64,000 nt of DNA, taken from NCBI GenBank assembly GCA_965199165.1, contig OZ240681.1:806001-870000 (forward strand), in the 5' to 3' direction. Positions 1 to 8,563 of the stretch are shown in pieces. Under the pieces are notes generated by a model, which ran no database searches, was not told where the DNA came from, and was given only the letters and a program-made list of their open reading frames with translations. The position numbers and the translations under genes were made by a program. This stretch comes from LMUY01 sp965199165 (GTDB lineage Bacteria > Pseudomonadota > Alphaproteobacteria > Acetobacterales > Acetobacteraceae). Each line of letters starts with the position of its first letter. Positions within the stretch are counted from its first letter, which is position 1.

Positions 1-191
1 AGCGTGGACCAGGCTTGCGCGCTGGCCAGCCCCTCCTGCAGATCGGCGACCGGGTAGCCCTGCCGCTTGGCGCCACCCTCCGCCGGCAGCGCGTCGAAGC
101 TGGTGGCCGCTTCGTCCGGACGCACGCCGGACAGGAACAGCAGGCCGCCTGCCTTCACACTGGCGGGGTAGGCGGGAAAAGCCGAGACCAT
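1..191 (-). CDS. RidA/YjgF-family protein, N-terminal part (cut by window edge)
   Basis: Only about 63 N-terminal residues are visible. The stretch VKAGGLLFLSGVRPDE matches the start of the RidA/YjgF/UK114 fold, in which a short strand pair leads into LLF(V/L)SGQ. Members deaminate reactive enamine/imine intermediates or act in specialised catabolism. The ATG shares one base with the livF stop (TGATG), so it is probably translated with the importer operon. The catalytic Arg region lies outside the window, so activity cannot be judged. A second RidA-family gene lies at the other end of the same transporter cluster. Confidence 0.6.
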   Translation of the reverse strand, partial: MVSAFPAYPASVKAGGLLFLSGVRPDEAATSFDALPAEGGAKRQGYPVADLQEGLASAQAWST

Positions 192-871
192 CAAAAAAGC
201 TCCCAAAGGTCATGTTCACTCTGCAGCGCCGCCGTGCTGCCGTCGTAGACGACGCGCCCGCCGCGCAGCACGATGGCGCGGTCGACCACGCCCAGCGCCG
301 GCAGCACATTCTGCTCGATCACGATCAGCCCAGTGCCTTCGGACCGGCTGACGGTGGCGAGGTTGTCCAGCACCGCGGACGCGCGCAGCGGCGCGAGCCC
401 GGCGGTTGGTTCGTCCAGCAGCAGCACGCGCGGCCGGGTCATCAGCGCCATAGACACGGCGAGCATTTGCCGCTCCCCGCCGCTCAATGACCCAGCGCGC
501 TGGCGCCGCCGGTTCTGCAGCAGGGGGAACAGCGTGTAGACGTCGCTCACGGGCCGGTGGCTGTTGAGCCCGGCGATGCTCAGGCAGTGCTCCACCGCCA
601 GGTCGGAGAACACGTTGTGCGATTGCGGCACGAAGCCGATGCCGAGCACCACGTTGCGATGCACCGCCCCCGTCACGATGGGGTGGCCGTCGAAGCTGAC
701 CGTGCCTGTCATCTGCCGGATATCGCCGATCAGGCAGCGCAGCAGGGTCGATTTGCCGGAGCCGTTATGGCCGAAGATGCCGACACGCTCCTGCGCGCCA
801 ATCGTGACGCTGACGCCGTTCAGCACCTGGTTGCCGGCATAGCCCGCGATCACGTCAGTTGCTTGGAACAT
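191..871 (-). CDS. livF: Branched-chain amino acid type ABC transporter ATPase LivF
   Basis: A 226-residue ABC ATPase that would power import by the LivHM channel from the cytoplasmic face. It has Walker A GHNGSGKST (about residues 34-42), the signature LSGGERQM (about 130), Walker B LLLDEP and a downstream switch region IVIEQN. The short length and EQN switch are typical of LivF in the HAAT family. It overlaps livG by 17 bases and its stop overlaps the downstream RidA start. HAAT importers also carry amides, urea and aromatic acids, so the substrate is not proven. Confidence 0.88.
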   Translation of the reverse strand: MFQATDVIAGYAGNQVLNGVSVTIGAQERVGIFGHNGSGKSTLLRCLIGDIRQMTGTVSFDGHPIVTGAVHRNVVLGIGFVPQSHNVFSDLAVEHCLSIAGLNSHRPVSDVYTLFPLLQNRRRQRAGSLSGGERQMLAVSMALMTRPRVLLLDEPTAGLAPLRASAVLDNLATVSRSEGTGLIVIEQNVLPALGVVDRAIVLRGGRVVYDGSTAALQSEHDLWELF

Positions 872-1634
872 GGGCCGCCGCGCCGAAATAGATTTCCGAC
901 AGCGCTTTGTCCGCCATCAACTCGGCCACGGGGGCGGTGGCGAGGACCCGCCCCGCCGCCATGAACACGCCCCGGCTACAGATGTCGCGGATAAATGCCA
1001 CGTTGTGCTCCACGATGCAGATGGCGGTTCCGGCGGCGGCCTCCTCCGTGACGATGCGGCGCATGGCGGCGTAGGTACGCCCTTCGACGCCCGCCATCGG
1101 TTCGTCCAGCAGCAGGCAGCGGCCGCCATTCATCAACGCACGCGCGATCCCCACCAATTTCTGCTGCCCGTAGGACAGCGCGGTGGACGGCTTGTTCGCG
1201 TGGTCGGCCAGCCCGGTCCGGGTCAGCAGCGCCATGGCGCGATCGCGCAGCGCCGCCTCGGCCCAGCGTAGCGCGGGAACGCGGAACAGGCTGCCGGCGA
1301 GCGATTCCGCCGGGTAGTCGCGCGCCGCCACCATCAGGTTGTCCAGCACCGAGAGCGACGCGAACGGCCGTGCCTGCTGCCAGGTGCGGCCGAGCCCCAG
1401 CCGACCGCGGGCATCGATCGGCAAGTGGTCGATCCGCTCGCCGCCCAGCCGGATCGTGCCACGGTCCAGCCGGGTCACGCCGCTGATCAGGTTGAACAGG
1501 GACGTCTTGCCCGCGCCGTTGGGGCCGATCAGCCCGACGATCTCCCCGAGGTGCAGCGTGAGCGAGATGTCGCTTGCCGCCGTCACGCCGCCGAAGCGCT
1601 TGCAGGCGCCGGTCACTTCCAAAACGACTGTCAT
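855..1634 (-). CDS. livG: Branched-chain amino acid type ABC transporter ATPase LivG
   Basis: A 259-residue ATPase, partner of LivF. Walker A GPNGAGKT is near residue 37, the degenerate signature is LSYGQQKL, Walker B is LLLDEP and the switch is IVEHN. The inserted GRTWQQARPF segment and the LSYG signature are LivG hallmarks. The ATG chosen overlaps the livM stop as ATGA; an in-frame ATG six codons upstream (1652) is an alternative. Translational coupling to livM and livF implies one transcript. Confidence 0.87.
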   Translation of the reverse strand: MTVVLEVTGACKRFGGVTAASDISLTLHLGEIVGLIGPNGAGKTSLFNLISGVTRLDRGTIRLGGERIDHLPIDARGRLGLGRTWQQARPFASLSVLDNLMVAARDYPAESLAGSLFRVPALRWAEAALRDRAMALLTRTGLADHANKPSTALSYGQQKLVGIARALMNGGRCLLLDEPMAGVEGRTYAAMRRIVTEEAAAGTAICIVEHNVAFIRDICSRGVFMAAGRVLATAPVAELMADKALSEIYFGAAAHVPSN

Positions 1635-2515
1635 GGTGCCCGCCCGCTCCATGTTGCAGCCCCTGCGCGGGATCCGAGGATGCCTTGCGGCCGCAGGAAC
1701 AGGAAGCCGAGCACGAGCAGCGTGTACAGGATGCCCTGCAACGGCCCGGACACCGAGGCGGGCAGGTCCAGGAAGGTGATCGCTTGCGGCAGCACCGTCA
1801 GGATCGCCGCTCCGATGAGCGGGCCCCAGATCGTCGCCGTGCCGCCGACCACGACCATGGTGAGCATGGCGCTCGAGCTGGTGATGTCGAACTGCGACGG
1901 CGTCACGTATTGGAAAATGTGCGCATACAACCCGCCCGCGACCCCGGCGATGCCGGAGCCGACGGCGAACAGCGTGACCTTGATGCGGCGCGTGTTGCGT
2001 CCGAGGGCAAGCACCGCCTCCTCGTCGTCCCGCATCGCCGTCACCATGCGGCCGTAGCCGCCCCGCATGACCACGGCCAACAGCGCGATCACGATCAGCA
2101 CGAGGACGCCCAGCAGCAGCGGCACCAACGCCGTGCGCGCGCCGCCCGCGATCAGGGCCGGCATGCCGCCCAGGCCGGACGGGCCGCCCGTCACGTCGAC
2201 GTTGCTGACGATCTGCAACACGCCGAGCTGCGCCGCCAGGCTGGCCAGCACGAAGTAGTCGCCCGACACGCGCAGGGAGGGCAGCGAGAGCAGCAACGAC
2301 GCTACTACCGCCGCACCGCCGCCGAGCACGATCGCGAGCCATATCGGCACGCCGGTGTGCAATGTCAGCAGCGCGGCGGTGTAAGCGCCGACCGCATACA
2401 GCATCGGCTGCGCCACGCTGAGCAGCCCGCCATAGCCGAGGACCAGGTTGAAGCCGAGCGCCAGCAGCGCGTTCAGTGCCGTCAGGATCAGCAGGACCGA
2501 CAGGTAATCCCACAT
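1631..2515 (-). CDS. livM: Branched-chain amino acid type ABC transporter permease LivM
   Basis: A 294-residue inner-membrane permease with 8-10 hydrophobic segments and the LivM pattern LGFNLVLGYGGLLSVAQ near the N-terminus. The EAA-like loop is MRDDEEAVLALGRN, followed by KVTLFAVGSGIAGVAGGLYA. The start overlaps the livH stop by one base (TGATG). It would form the channel with LivH. Confidence 0.88.
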   Translation of the reverse strand: MWDYLSVLLILTALNALLALGFNLVLGYGGLLSVAQPMLYAVGAYTAALLTLHTGVPIWLAIVLGGGAAVVASLLLSLPSLRVSGDYFVLASLAAQLGVLQIVSNVDVTGGPSGLGGMPALIAGGARTALVPLLLGVLVLIVIALLAVVMRGGYGRMVTAMRDDEEAVLALGRNTRRIKVTLFAVGSGIAGVAGGLYAHIFQYVTPSQFDITSSSAMLTMVVVGGTATIWGPLIGAAILTVLPQAITFLDLPASVSGPLQGILYTLLVLGFLFLRPQGILGSRAGAATWSGRAP

Positions 2516-3429
2516 CAGCCGCGCGCCACGCGCCGGGCCGGGACCAACCGCGCCACGCCGGCGACCACGCCGTGCGGGAACAGGATGACCGCCGCCAGCA
2601 TCAACGCGTCGATCAGCAAAGGCTGCCAACGTGCGCTGATGACGAGGATGCTAAGCCCTTGCAGCACGCCCAGTAGCAACGCCGCAATACCGGCGGCGAA
2701 CACCCGCCCGATGCCGGCCAGCACCGTGGCAACCACCGAGATGATCAGGAACTGCTGCAGCGTCGTCGCCGGCACCGTCGCCGCCTTGGTCCCGAGCAGC
2801 AGCATGCCGACCGCGATGAACACGGCGGCTAGCGCGATGGCCAGCCGGAAGCTCGCGTCACGGCCGATCCCGTACAGCTCCGCCAAGGCCGGGTTGTCGG
2901 CAACGGCGAGCAGGTGTTGGCCACGGCGCGACCAGCGCAGATAGGTCGCCAGCGCCAGCAGCATCACGGACGTCACCGCGAGCGCCGCCAGATCCCAGTC
3001 GCTCACCGCGACGCCGCCGATCAGGTGGACCGGCGTGACGAGCGCGTCCAGCAACGTCGTGGGTTCGGTGCCGATCACGAGCTCACCGATGAAGATGACG
3101 AGCTCGGACAGCACCAGTGCGAAGATGAAGAACGCCAGCATGGACGAACCGCGCCGCCGAAGCGTGGCGAAGCCGAACGCCTCGATGCAGATGCCGAACC
3201 CCACGGTGACGGCCACTGTGGGCACCAGCGCCGCCACGATGGGTAGGCCGGCGACGCGCGTGCAGGCGAGGGCGGTGGCGTAGGCCACCACCATCATCGC
3301 CGCCTGCGCGAAGTTCCACAGATGGTTGACCTTCAGCACCAGCGCGAACGCGACGGCGAACAGGCAGTTGAACGACGCAACGGCCAGCCCGCTCCACACG
3401 AGCTGGATCAGGATACTCGATGACAGCAT
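2515..3429 (-). CDS. livH: Branched-chain amino acid type ABC transporter permease LivH
   Basis: A 304-residue multi-pass permease of the LivH type. The first segment runs SGLAVASFNCLFAVAFALVL, and a later conserved-style stretch is GIGRDASFRLAIALAAVF. The gene starts three bases after the binding-protein stop and is coupled to livM downstream. It pairs with LivM in the inner membrane. The sequence is more divergent than typical LivH, which fits an importer for something other than leucine. Confidence 0.8.
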   Translation of the reverse strand: MLSSSILIQLVWSGLAVASFNCLFAVAFALVLKVNHLWNFAQAAMMVVAYATALACTRVAGLPIVAALVPTVAVTVGFGICIEAFGFATLRRRGSSMLAFFIFALVLSELVIFIGELVIGTEPTTLLDALVTPVHLIGGVAVSDWDLAALAVTSVMLLALATYLRWSRRGQHLLAVADNPALAELYGIGRDASFRLAIALAAVFIAVGMLLLGTKAATVPATTLQQFLIISVVATVLAGIGRVFAAGIAALLLGVLQGLSILVISARWQPLLIDALMLAAVILFPHGVVAGVARLVPARRVARG

Positions 3430-3432
3430 GGT

Positions 3433-4593
3433 TCAGGACTTCGGCGCGAGGCCCAGGTACTGGAATGCCAAATCCTTGACCGACCAGATGTAGATCGGCT
3501 TGTCCACCGTGTGATCGGCGTTGAACGTCACCGTGCCGGTCAACGGCTGCTCGAACGTGCGCTGTGCCAACAGGGCGGCGCGGTAGCTCTCGCCGGTTTC
3601 AGGCATGTTGTGGGCGTGGACATAGGTGGCGAGCTGCGCCACCAAATAGGGCGCATCGTAGAAGTATTGCGTATAGGGCAATCCTACGGGCTCGCGTGCC
3701 ATCTCCTTCTTCCAGCGCTCGACATACGCCGCCACCTTGGGTTCGGAAGCCGCCGTCGGCGCCATGGAACTGACGATCATGCCGTTGGCGCCGGCGCCGA
3801 TCTGCTTGACCATCGGCGGGTTGAACGCGTTCTGGTAGCTGTCCACCGGCGTCGTGACACCGAGCTGGCGGATCTGCGAGAGCAGCGCCGTGGTGTCCGC
3901 GACGACGCCGTGGATATGGATCTCGTCGGGGTTCGCGACGCGCAACTGCAGGATTAGGCCGGTGAAATCCGCCTGGTCCGCCGGATACGCCTCGTTCATC
4001 ACGACGGCGCCGCCATCGGTTTCGAACGCGGCCTTGAACGCCTGCGCGCCCTCCTTGCCGGTGTCGTTGTTGACATACAGGATCGCGACCCGGCGGCGCC
4101 CTTGATGGTACAGATACCGCGCCAGGCCATCCATCTCCTTATCCGCGAGCGGCGAGACGGTGTAGACGTAATCGCCCAATTTGGCGATGCCGGGTGAGTT
4201 GGCACCGGCGCTCAGCATCAGCACCTTCTCGCGGTTGGCGATCGGCGCGACCGCATGCACCACGTCACTGAACGCAGTGATGAACACCGGCATATGGTCG
4301 ACGCTGATGAATCGGCTGACGACGCCGATGGCCGTTTCCGGCTTGCCCTGGTTGTCCACGATGGTGACCTCCATCGGGCACCCGTTCACGCCACCCTTGG
4401 CGTTTATGTCGTCCACGGCCCAGCGAACCGCCTGCATCTGATCCTTGCCAAACAAGGCGGACGGGCCCGTGAGCGGATCGGTCACGCCGAAGCGGACGGG
4501 ATGATCGCAGGCCGCCCAGGCCGGGCCCCCAAAACCAAGCATCGCGAGAGCGAGGATTGCCGGCGTGCCGGACCAATTTGAAATCGAACCCAT
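3433..4593 (-). CDS. Periplasmic substrate-binding protein of the Liv/amide ABC importer
   Basis: A 386-residue type I periplasmic binding protein (Peripla_BP_6). The signal peptide ends near GGPAWA/AC. The mature part begins HPVRFGVTDPLTGPSALFG and has AVDDINAKGGVNG, the usual second conserved block of LivJ/LivK/UrtA/AmiC-like receptors. The start at 4593 is preferred because GGAG lies nine bases upstream; an ATG at 4608 lacks this. It is the first gene of the minus-strand transporter operon. The ligand cannot be read from sequence. Confidence 0.85.
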   Translation of the reverse strand: MGSISNWSGTPAILALAMLGFGGPAWAACDHPVRFGVTDPLTGPSALFGKDQMQAVRWAVDDINAKGGVNGCPMEVTIVDNQGKPETAIGVVSRFISVDHMPVFITAFSDVVHAVAPIANREKVLMLSAGANSPGIAKLGDYVYTVSPLADKEMDGLARYLYHQGRRRVAILYVNNDTGKEGAQAFKAAFETDGGAVVMNEAYPADQADFTGLILQLRVANPDEIHIHGVVADTTALLSQIRQLGVTTPVDSYQNAFNPPMVKQIGAGANGMIVSSMAPTAASEPKVAAYVERWKKEMAREPVGLPYTQYFYDAPYLVAQLATYVHAHNMPETGESYRAALLAQRTFEQPLTGTVTFNADHTVDKPIYIWSVKDLAFQYLGLAPKS

Positions 4594-4706
4594 GGCAACG
4601 CACTCCATCGCAGTTGCAGCAAGGCGAGCAAGGACCGTGCCATCAAAGGAACGACGGCGGCACGCTTTATGCAGCGCCGCCCGCGACTTGGAAAAGGAAT
4701 TCTTTT
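4594..4706. promoter_or_regulatory. Divergent promoter region between the binding-protein operon and a RidA gene
   Basis: About 110 bases separate two divergent starts, so promoters for both must lie here. AAAAGGA at 4692-4698 is the ribosome site for the plus-strand gene. I do not see a convincing -35/-10 pair or operator by eye. Confidence 0.4.
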
Positions 4707-5117
4707 ATGGCAGTGCAACGAACGAGCTATCAACCCGAGGGTCTGATGCGGCGGGTCGTCGGGGGTAACCTGCTGTACTCGCACGCGCTTTCCATCACGG
4801 GGGGTGAGCACCTGGTGTATGTGTCCGGCCAGGTTTCGCGGGATGCGGCCGGGAGCGTGGTCGGTGCCGGTGACATGCGCGCGCAGATCGAACGCGTCTG
4901 CGAGAACGTGCGCATTGCGCTGGAAGCAGCCGGCGCTGGCTGGGAGCACGTGGTTCGAACGACGACGTACTGCACCGATCTCGATGCATTCTTCAGTCAT
5001 GCTGACCTGAGAATGCGTTACTTCGGTCTCGCCATGCCGGCGAGCAGCACGATCGGAATCACCCGGCTCTCGCATCCCGATTTCCTGGTCGAAATCGACG
5101 CAACGGCTATTCTCTAA
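4707..5117 (+). CDS. RidA/YjgF/UK114-family protein
   Basis: A 136-residue RidA-fold protein. The core HLVYVSGQVSRDAAG is the family signature. RVCENVRIALEAAGAGWEHVVRTTTY is split here as RVCENVRIALEAAG and GWEHVVRTTTY; both match the helix and strand of the family. The C-terminal LSHPDFLVEIDATAI keeps an Arg just before it (TRLSHP), at the place of the catalytic Arg of imine deaminases. The ATG at 4707 follows AAAAGGA at a good distance. It faces away from the Liv importer. Likely role: clearing reactive imines or a catabolic hydrolysis/tautomerase step on the imported substrate. Confidence 0.8.
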   Translation: MAVQRTSYQPEGLMRRVVGGNLLYSHALSITGGEHLVYVSGQVSRDAAGSVVGAGDMRAQIERVCENVRIALEAAGAGWEHVVRTTTYCTDLDAFFSHADLRMRYFGLAMPASSTIGITRLSHPDFLVEIDATAIL

Positions 5118-5203
5118 CGAAATCCCGGCTGAAGCCTCGGCCGTCGCCATCGTTCATGATACATCGGGGCGACGGTCCGGTTCAGCCCAGGTCCATGGCC
5201 AAC

Positions 5204-5890
5204 CTAAGTCAGAGCCGCCGTCTGCAGGGTATCCAACCGCGCGACGATGTGCAGGCCGGCAAGCAGGACAGCGGCCACAAGGAAGAACCCGGCAAGGGCT
5301 ATGAACGACCACGTGAAGCTGTTCGTGGTCTGCCGGAGCCAGCCGACGAGGTAAGGGCCCACGAGGCCGCCGATCTGTCCCACTGAAATGATCATCGCTA
5401 TACCGGCGGCAGCGGCCTTCCTCCTGAGGATTGATGGCGGGATCGCCCAGAACGTGCCGAAAAAGGCGTAGATTCCCGTCACCCCCGCGGGCAGCGCGAT
5501 CATGGCCAGCAGCGGCGAGCTCACGACCGCGCTGACCAGCAGCCCGACGGCCGCCAGAAGGCCGGCGGCCACCACGTGCCAGGTGCGTTCCTGCGTGCGG
5601 TCGGAATACCGGGCCCACAGCACCATGCGATCGCGCCGGCAAGATACGGTATGGCGGTCACGAAGCCGACCTGCAGGTTGCTCAGGCCGAAGCCCTTCAC
5701 CACCTGCGGCATCCAGGCGCCGACGCTCATGCTGCCGACGATGTAGCAGAAGTTCACCAGCGACGGAGGGATGACCCGGCCGTTGCCGAAGACCTGCGCC
5801 AGCGAATAGCCGTGGCGGACCTGCTTCTCGGCCTGTTCTTGCGCCAGCTTCATCTCGAGCCAGCTCCGTTCTGCCGCAGTCAACCACGTG
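5204..5890 (-). pseudogene. MFS transporter remnant (N-terminus missing, one frameshift)
   Basis: Two adjoining minus-strand frames together encode the C-terminal half of an ACS-type MFS carrier. The upstream piece reads RATWLTAAERSWLE then GFVTAIPYLAGAIA. The other frame resumes MVLWARYSDRTQERTWH and runs through the last helices. Lining these up needs one base to be restored near 5626-5629 (ATCGC-ATGGTG). No N-terminal half (helices 1-6) exists upstream; similarity stops near 5890, where unrelated DNA begins. A complete relative of the same family lies at 26220-27551. A sequencing error could mimic the frameshift but not the missing half. Confidence 0.75.
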
Positions 5891-5954
5891 GCTCGCCTGC
5901 CCGCGGACACGGCGCTGCTGGCACCGCCCCGAGCAGGAGGCGGCACAGACGGAG

Positions 5955-6203
5955 ATGTTCGACCCGCCCTCGGTGCTGGAACGGAGGCTACGCCAGCGCA
6001 TCGGCGAGATGGTGGCCCAGCAGGCGGTCGAGGACGAGGGTGCCGCGCAAGCTCCGCGCGGCGAGGGTCTGTATCACCGCTACAACGCCATCCTGAAGCG
6101 CTGCACCGGCGACAAGCCGCGGGCGCAAATGAGCCTATCCAAACTGGAAGCGGCGGTGAGCTGGCTGGAACGCAATCGGTTGTCGGCCACGCCGCCGTGC
6201 TGA
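5955..6203 (+). CDS. Hypothetical fragment of unknown function
   Basis: An 82-residue reading frame with protein-like composition: LERRLRQRIGEMVAQQ, then GLYHRYNAILKRC and LSKLEAAVSWLERN. The frame stays open upstream of the ATG (QEAAQTEM), and sensible coding (DDPRYGWTLRQRRDWTPP) continues in another frame after its stop. It therefore looks like a piece of a larger broken gene. The helix-rich, charged style recalls phage or plasmid accessory proteins, but I cannot name a family. It abuts the broken MFS gene, consistent with an insertion or deletion scar. Confidence 0.3.
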   Translation: MFDPPSVLERRLRQRIGEMVAQQAVEDEGAAQAPRGEGLYHRYNAILKRCTGDKPRAQMSLSKLEAAVSWLERNRLSATPPC

Positions 6204-6864
6204 AGGACGACCCGCGCTACGGCTGGACGCTGCGCCAGCGCCGCGACTGGACGCCGCCGGTCGGCCGCTCCGATGGCAAGCCGCGGGGTGGACTGCGGCC
6301 GCCAGTGCGGCCGCTGCGTGATCGGCAGCAGCAGGATGACCCGGTCGGCTAAGCGACGTCATCAGGCGCCGGACCTGCATCGAACGCCTCGGCTGCGCTG
6401 TCGAGCATGAAATCCAATAGCGGCCGAGTTTCCGGGGCGTCGGCGGCGGGTCACACCAGCACAATTTGAAGCCTTCCAGTCCATAGCGGCTCGCTGGCTC
6501 GAGGCGGGTTGCCATAGCAGATTGTTAAATCAGCCTCTCTCCGGTCGGGCGAAGTGCGACACGCACGGCGCTCGTCCGTGCCGCAGCAACTGCCCGGCCA
6601 GCGGTCATGCTGCCTGTCCAACCGGGTCGCCGGCATCCACTCCCTGCTCTGGCCTGACTTGGACGGCGCGCTCCGCCCCCTCCGGAAACCTAAGTCCGAA
6701 TAGGACTTCCGCATAGGCTTATGACAGTACACCGTACCGCTCAGACACACGGGCCTCGACGTAGCCGCCCTGCATTCTGGCGGGGGCAGTGGCGTTGACG
6801 CAGGTTCGATGCCAGCCCCTATCATGCGCGACCGTCGTACGGTCAATCGCATTAGGGACGAGAC
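6204..6864. other. Gene-poor stretch between the scar and the LysR gene
   Basis: No open frame here has a plausible start, ribosome site and protein-like composition. The local base composition is lower in GC around 6500-6540 and 6690-6730. Its last part must contain the promoter of the LysR gene. I see no transposase or terminal repeats. Confidence 0.5.
6830..6844. promoter_or_regulatory. Inverted repeat just upstream of the LysR gene
   Basis: GACCGT-cgt-ACGGTC forms a perfect 6-bp inverted repeat with a 3-base centre, 20 bases before the GTG start. Its position suits autoregulation, but the arm is short and it lacks the T-N11-A form of a classic LysR box. Confidence 0.3.
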
Positions 6865-7782
6865 GTGGCCCGCGCCATCAACCTTCGGCAGATCGAGATT
6901 TTCAAGGCAGTCATCGAGCAGGGAACGGTCAGCCGGGCCGCGGAGGCGCTGGCGATCTCGCAGCCGGCTGCGAGCAAGCTCCTGATGCAGTTGGAGGCCG
7001 ATAACGGCCTGACGCTGTTCGACCGCGGCAAGCGCCGCCTCGCGCCGACGGCGCAGGCCCTGCGGCTCCATGAGGAGGTGGGCCGCATCTTCGCGGGCGT
7101 CCGCCAGGTCGAGACGGCCATCGCCGCCATCCGGCGGGAGGAGCGGGGGCAGCTCCTGATCGGCATACTGCCAGCGCTCTCCGGCGACTTCATACAGCAT
7201 GCGACGATGGGCTTCCTCAAGCGCAACGCCAGCGTCTACTGCTCGATCCAGTCGCTCGGCTCGCGCTGGATCGCCGAGAGGGTGCTGGCGCGCAAGCTCG
7301 ACATCGGCTTGGTGACCGCCCGGATCGACAGCCCCTCCGTCGTCACGGAGCCGCTGCTGGACCATCCGCTGGTCTGCATCATGCCGATCGGCCATCCGCT
7401 CGCGCGGCTGAAGGTGATCCGTCCCAAGCACCTGGACGGCGCACCCTTCATCGCGTTCGACGAGTCCTACACCGAGCGGAAGGTCGCGAGCATCTTCGAG
7501 AGCAGCCGGATGCGGGCCAACGTCGTGATGACCGCCAGCCTGACCCCGACCGTCTGCCGGTTCGTCGCCGCCGGGCTCGGCATCTCGCTGGTGCATCCGT
7601 TGTTCGTCGCCGGGATGGAGCACCTCCTCGTCGCCCGCCCGTTCGAACCGGCGACCCCGTTCAACTTCCTCCTGTGCCACTCGCGCGAGGCGAGCAACAT
7701 GCGGCTGGTGTCGGACTTCGTGGAAGAGACGAAGGCGCTCGCGTTCACTCTCTCCAGCCAGCTGAAACGAAGCTGGGCCTGA
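6865..7782 (+). CDS. LysR-family transcriptional regulator
   Basis: A 305-residue LTTR. An N-terminal winged helix (about residues 5-65) contains FKAVIEQGTVSRAAEALAIS followed by QPAASKLLMQLE. A linker helix follows, then the type 2 periplasmic-binding effector domain (about 95-295) with GLGISLVHPL. The start is GTG. It converges on an amino-acid-type ABC/monooxygenase operon with a 16-base gap. It is similar to regulators of amino-acid or sulfur-compound catabolism, and the neighbouring operon is the likely target, but no operator is proven. Confidence 0.85.
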   Translation: MARAINLRQIEIFKAVIEQGTVSRAAEALAISQPAASKLLMQLEADNGLTLFDRGKRRLAPTAQALRLHEEVGRIFAGVRQVETAIAAIRREERGQLLIGILPALSGDFIQHATMGFLKRNASVYCSIQSLGSRWIAERVLARKLDIGLVTARIDSPSVVTEPLLDHPLVCIMPIGHPLARLKVIRPKHLDGAPFIAFDESYTERKVASIFESSRMRANVVMTASLTPTVCRFVAAGLGISLVHPLFVAGMEHLLVARPFEPATPFNFLLCHSREASNMRLVSDFVEETKALAFTLSSQLKRSWA

Positions 7783-7798
7783 CCCGGCGCCCAGCCGG

Positions 7799-8563
7799 TC
7801 AAAGCACGCGGGACAGGAACTCCCGCGTCCGGAGCTCCTGCGGCGCGGACAGCACGGTTCGCGGCGGTCCACGCTCGACCACGGCGCCGTCCGCCATGAA
7901 AACGAGATCGTCCCCAACCTCGCGCGCGAAGGCCAGCTCGTGCGTGACCACCATCATGGTCATCCCGCTGGCGGCCAGGTCGCGCATGACCGCGAGCACT
8001 TCGCCCACCAGCTCCGGGTCCAGGGCCGAGGTCGGCTCGTCGAACAGCATCAGCTCGGGTTCCATCGCCAGCGCCCGCGCGATGGCGACCCGCTGCTGCT
8101 GGCCGCCCGACAGGCGGGACGGGTAGGCCCCTGCCTTGTCCGCCAGGCCCACGCGGTCCAGCAAGGTCAGGGCCCTCGTGCGGACCCGCGCGGCAGGCTC
8201 CCGCTTCACCCGGATCGGCGCCTCCGCGATGTTCTGGAGCGCCGTCATGTGCGGGAACAGGTTGAAATGCTGGAACACCATGCCGATGCGGGCGCGCATC
8301 CGCGCCACCCTGCGCTCGGGCAGTTCGTACAGCTTGCCGGCAAGCTCGCGGTAGCCGACCAGCTCGCCGCCGACCCACACACGTCCGCCGTCGATGCGTT
8401 CGAGATGGTTGATGCAAGACAGCAGCGTGCTCTTGCCGGAGCCCGACGGCCCGACGATGCACATCACCGAGCCGGCCCGCACGTCCATGTCGATGCCGCA
8501 CAGCACCTCTTTCGCCCCGAACCGCTTGCGGAGGCCGCGCATGCGGACCATCGGCTCGCTCAT
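7799..8563 (-). CDS. Polar amino acid type ABC transporter ATPase
   Basis: A 254-residue ATPase of the GlnQ/HisP/TcyN (PAAT) group. Walker A is GPSGSGKST (about residues 38-46), the Q-loop is FQHFNLFPHMT, the signature LSGGQQQR, and Walker B LMLFDEPTSALDP. It is the last gene of the minus-strand cassette monooxygenase - binding protein - permease - ATPase; its ATG overlaps the permease stop (ATGA). An extra segment near residue 72 (GYRELAGKLYELPERR) is absent from canonical GlnQ and also occurs in ATPases for cystine and S-modified amino acids. Confidence 0.88.
   Translation of the reverse strand: MSEPMVRMRGLRKRFGAKEVLCGIDMDVRAGSVMCIVGPSGSGKSTLLSCINHLERIDGGRVWVGGELVGYRELAGKLYELPERRVARMRARIGMVFQHFNLFPHMTALQNIAEAPIRVKREPAARVRTRALTLLDRVGLADKAGAYPSRLSGGQQQRVAIARALAMEPELMLFDEPTSALDPELVGEVLAVMRDLAASGMTMMVVTHELAFAREVGDDLVFMADGAVVERGPPRTVLSAPQELRTREFLSRVL

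Noticed and set aside
1574..2944. A 456-residue plus-strand open frame
   Set aside because: It is antisense to livM and livH; the composition is non-protein-like.
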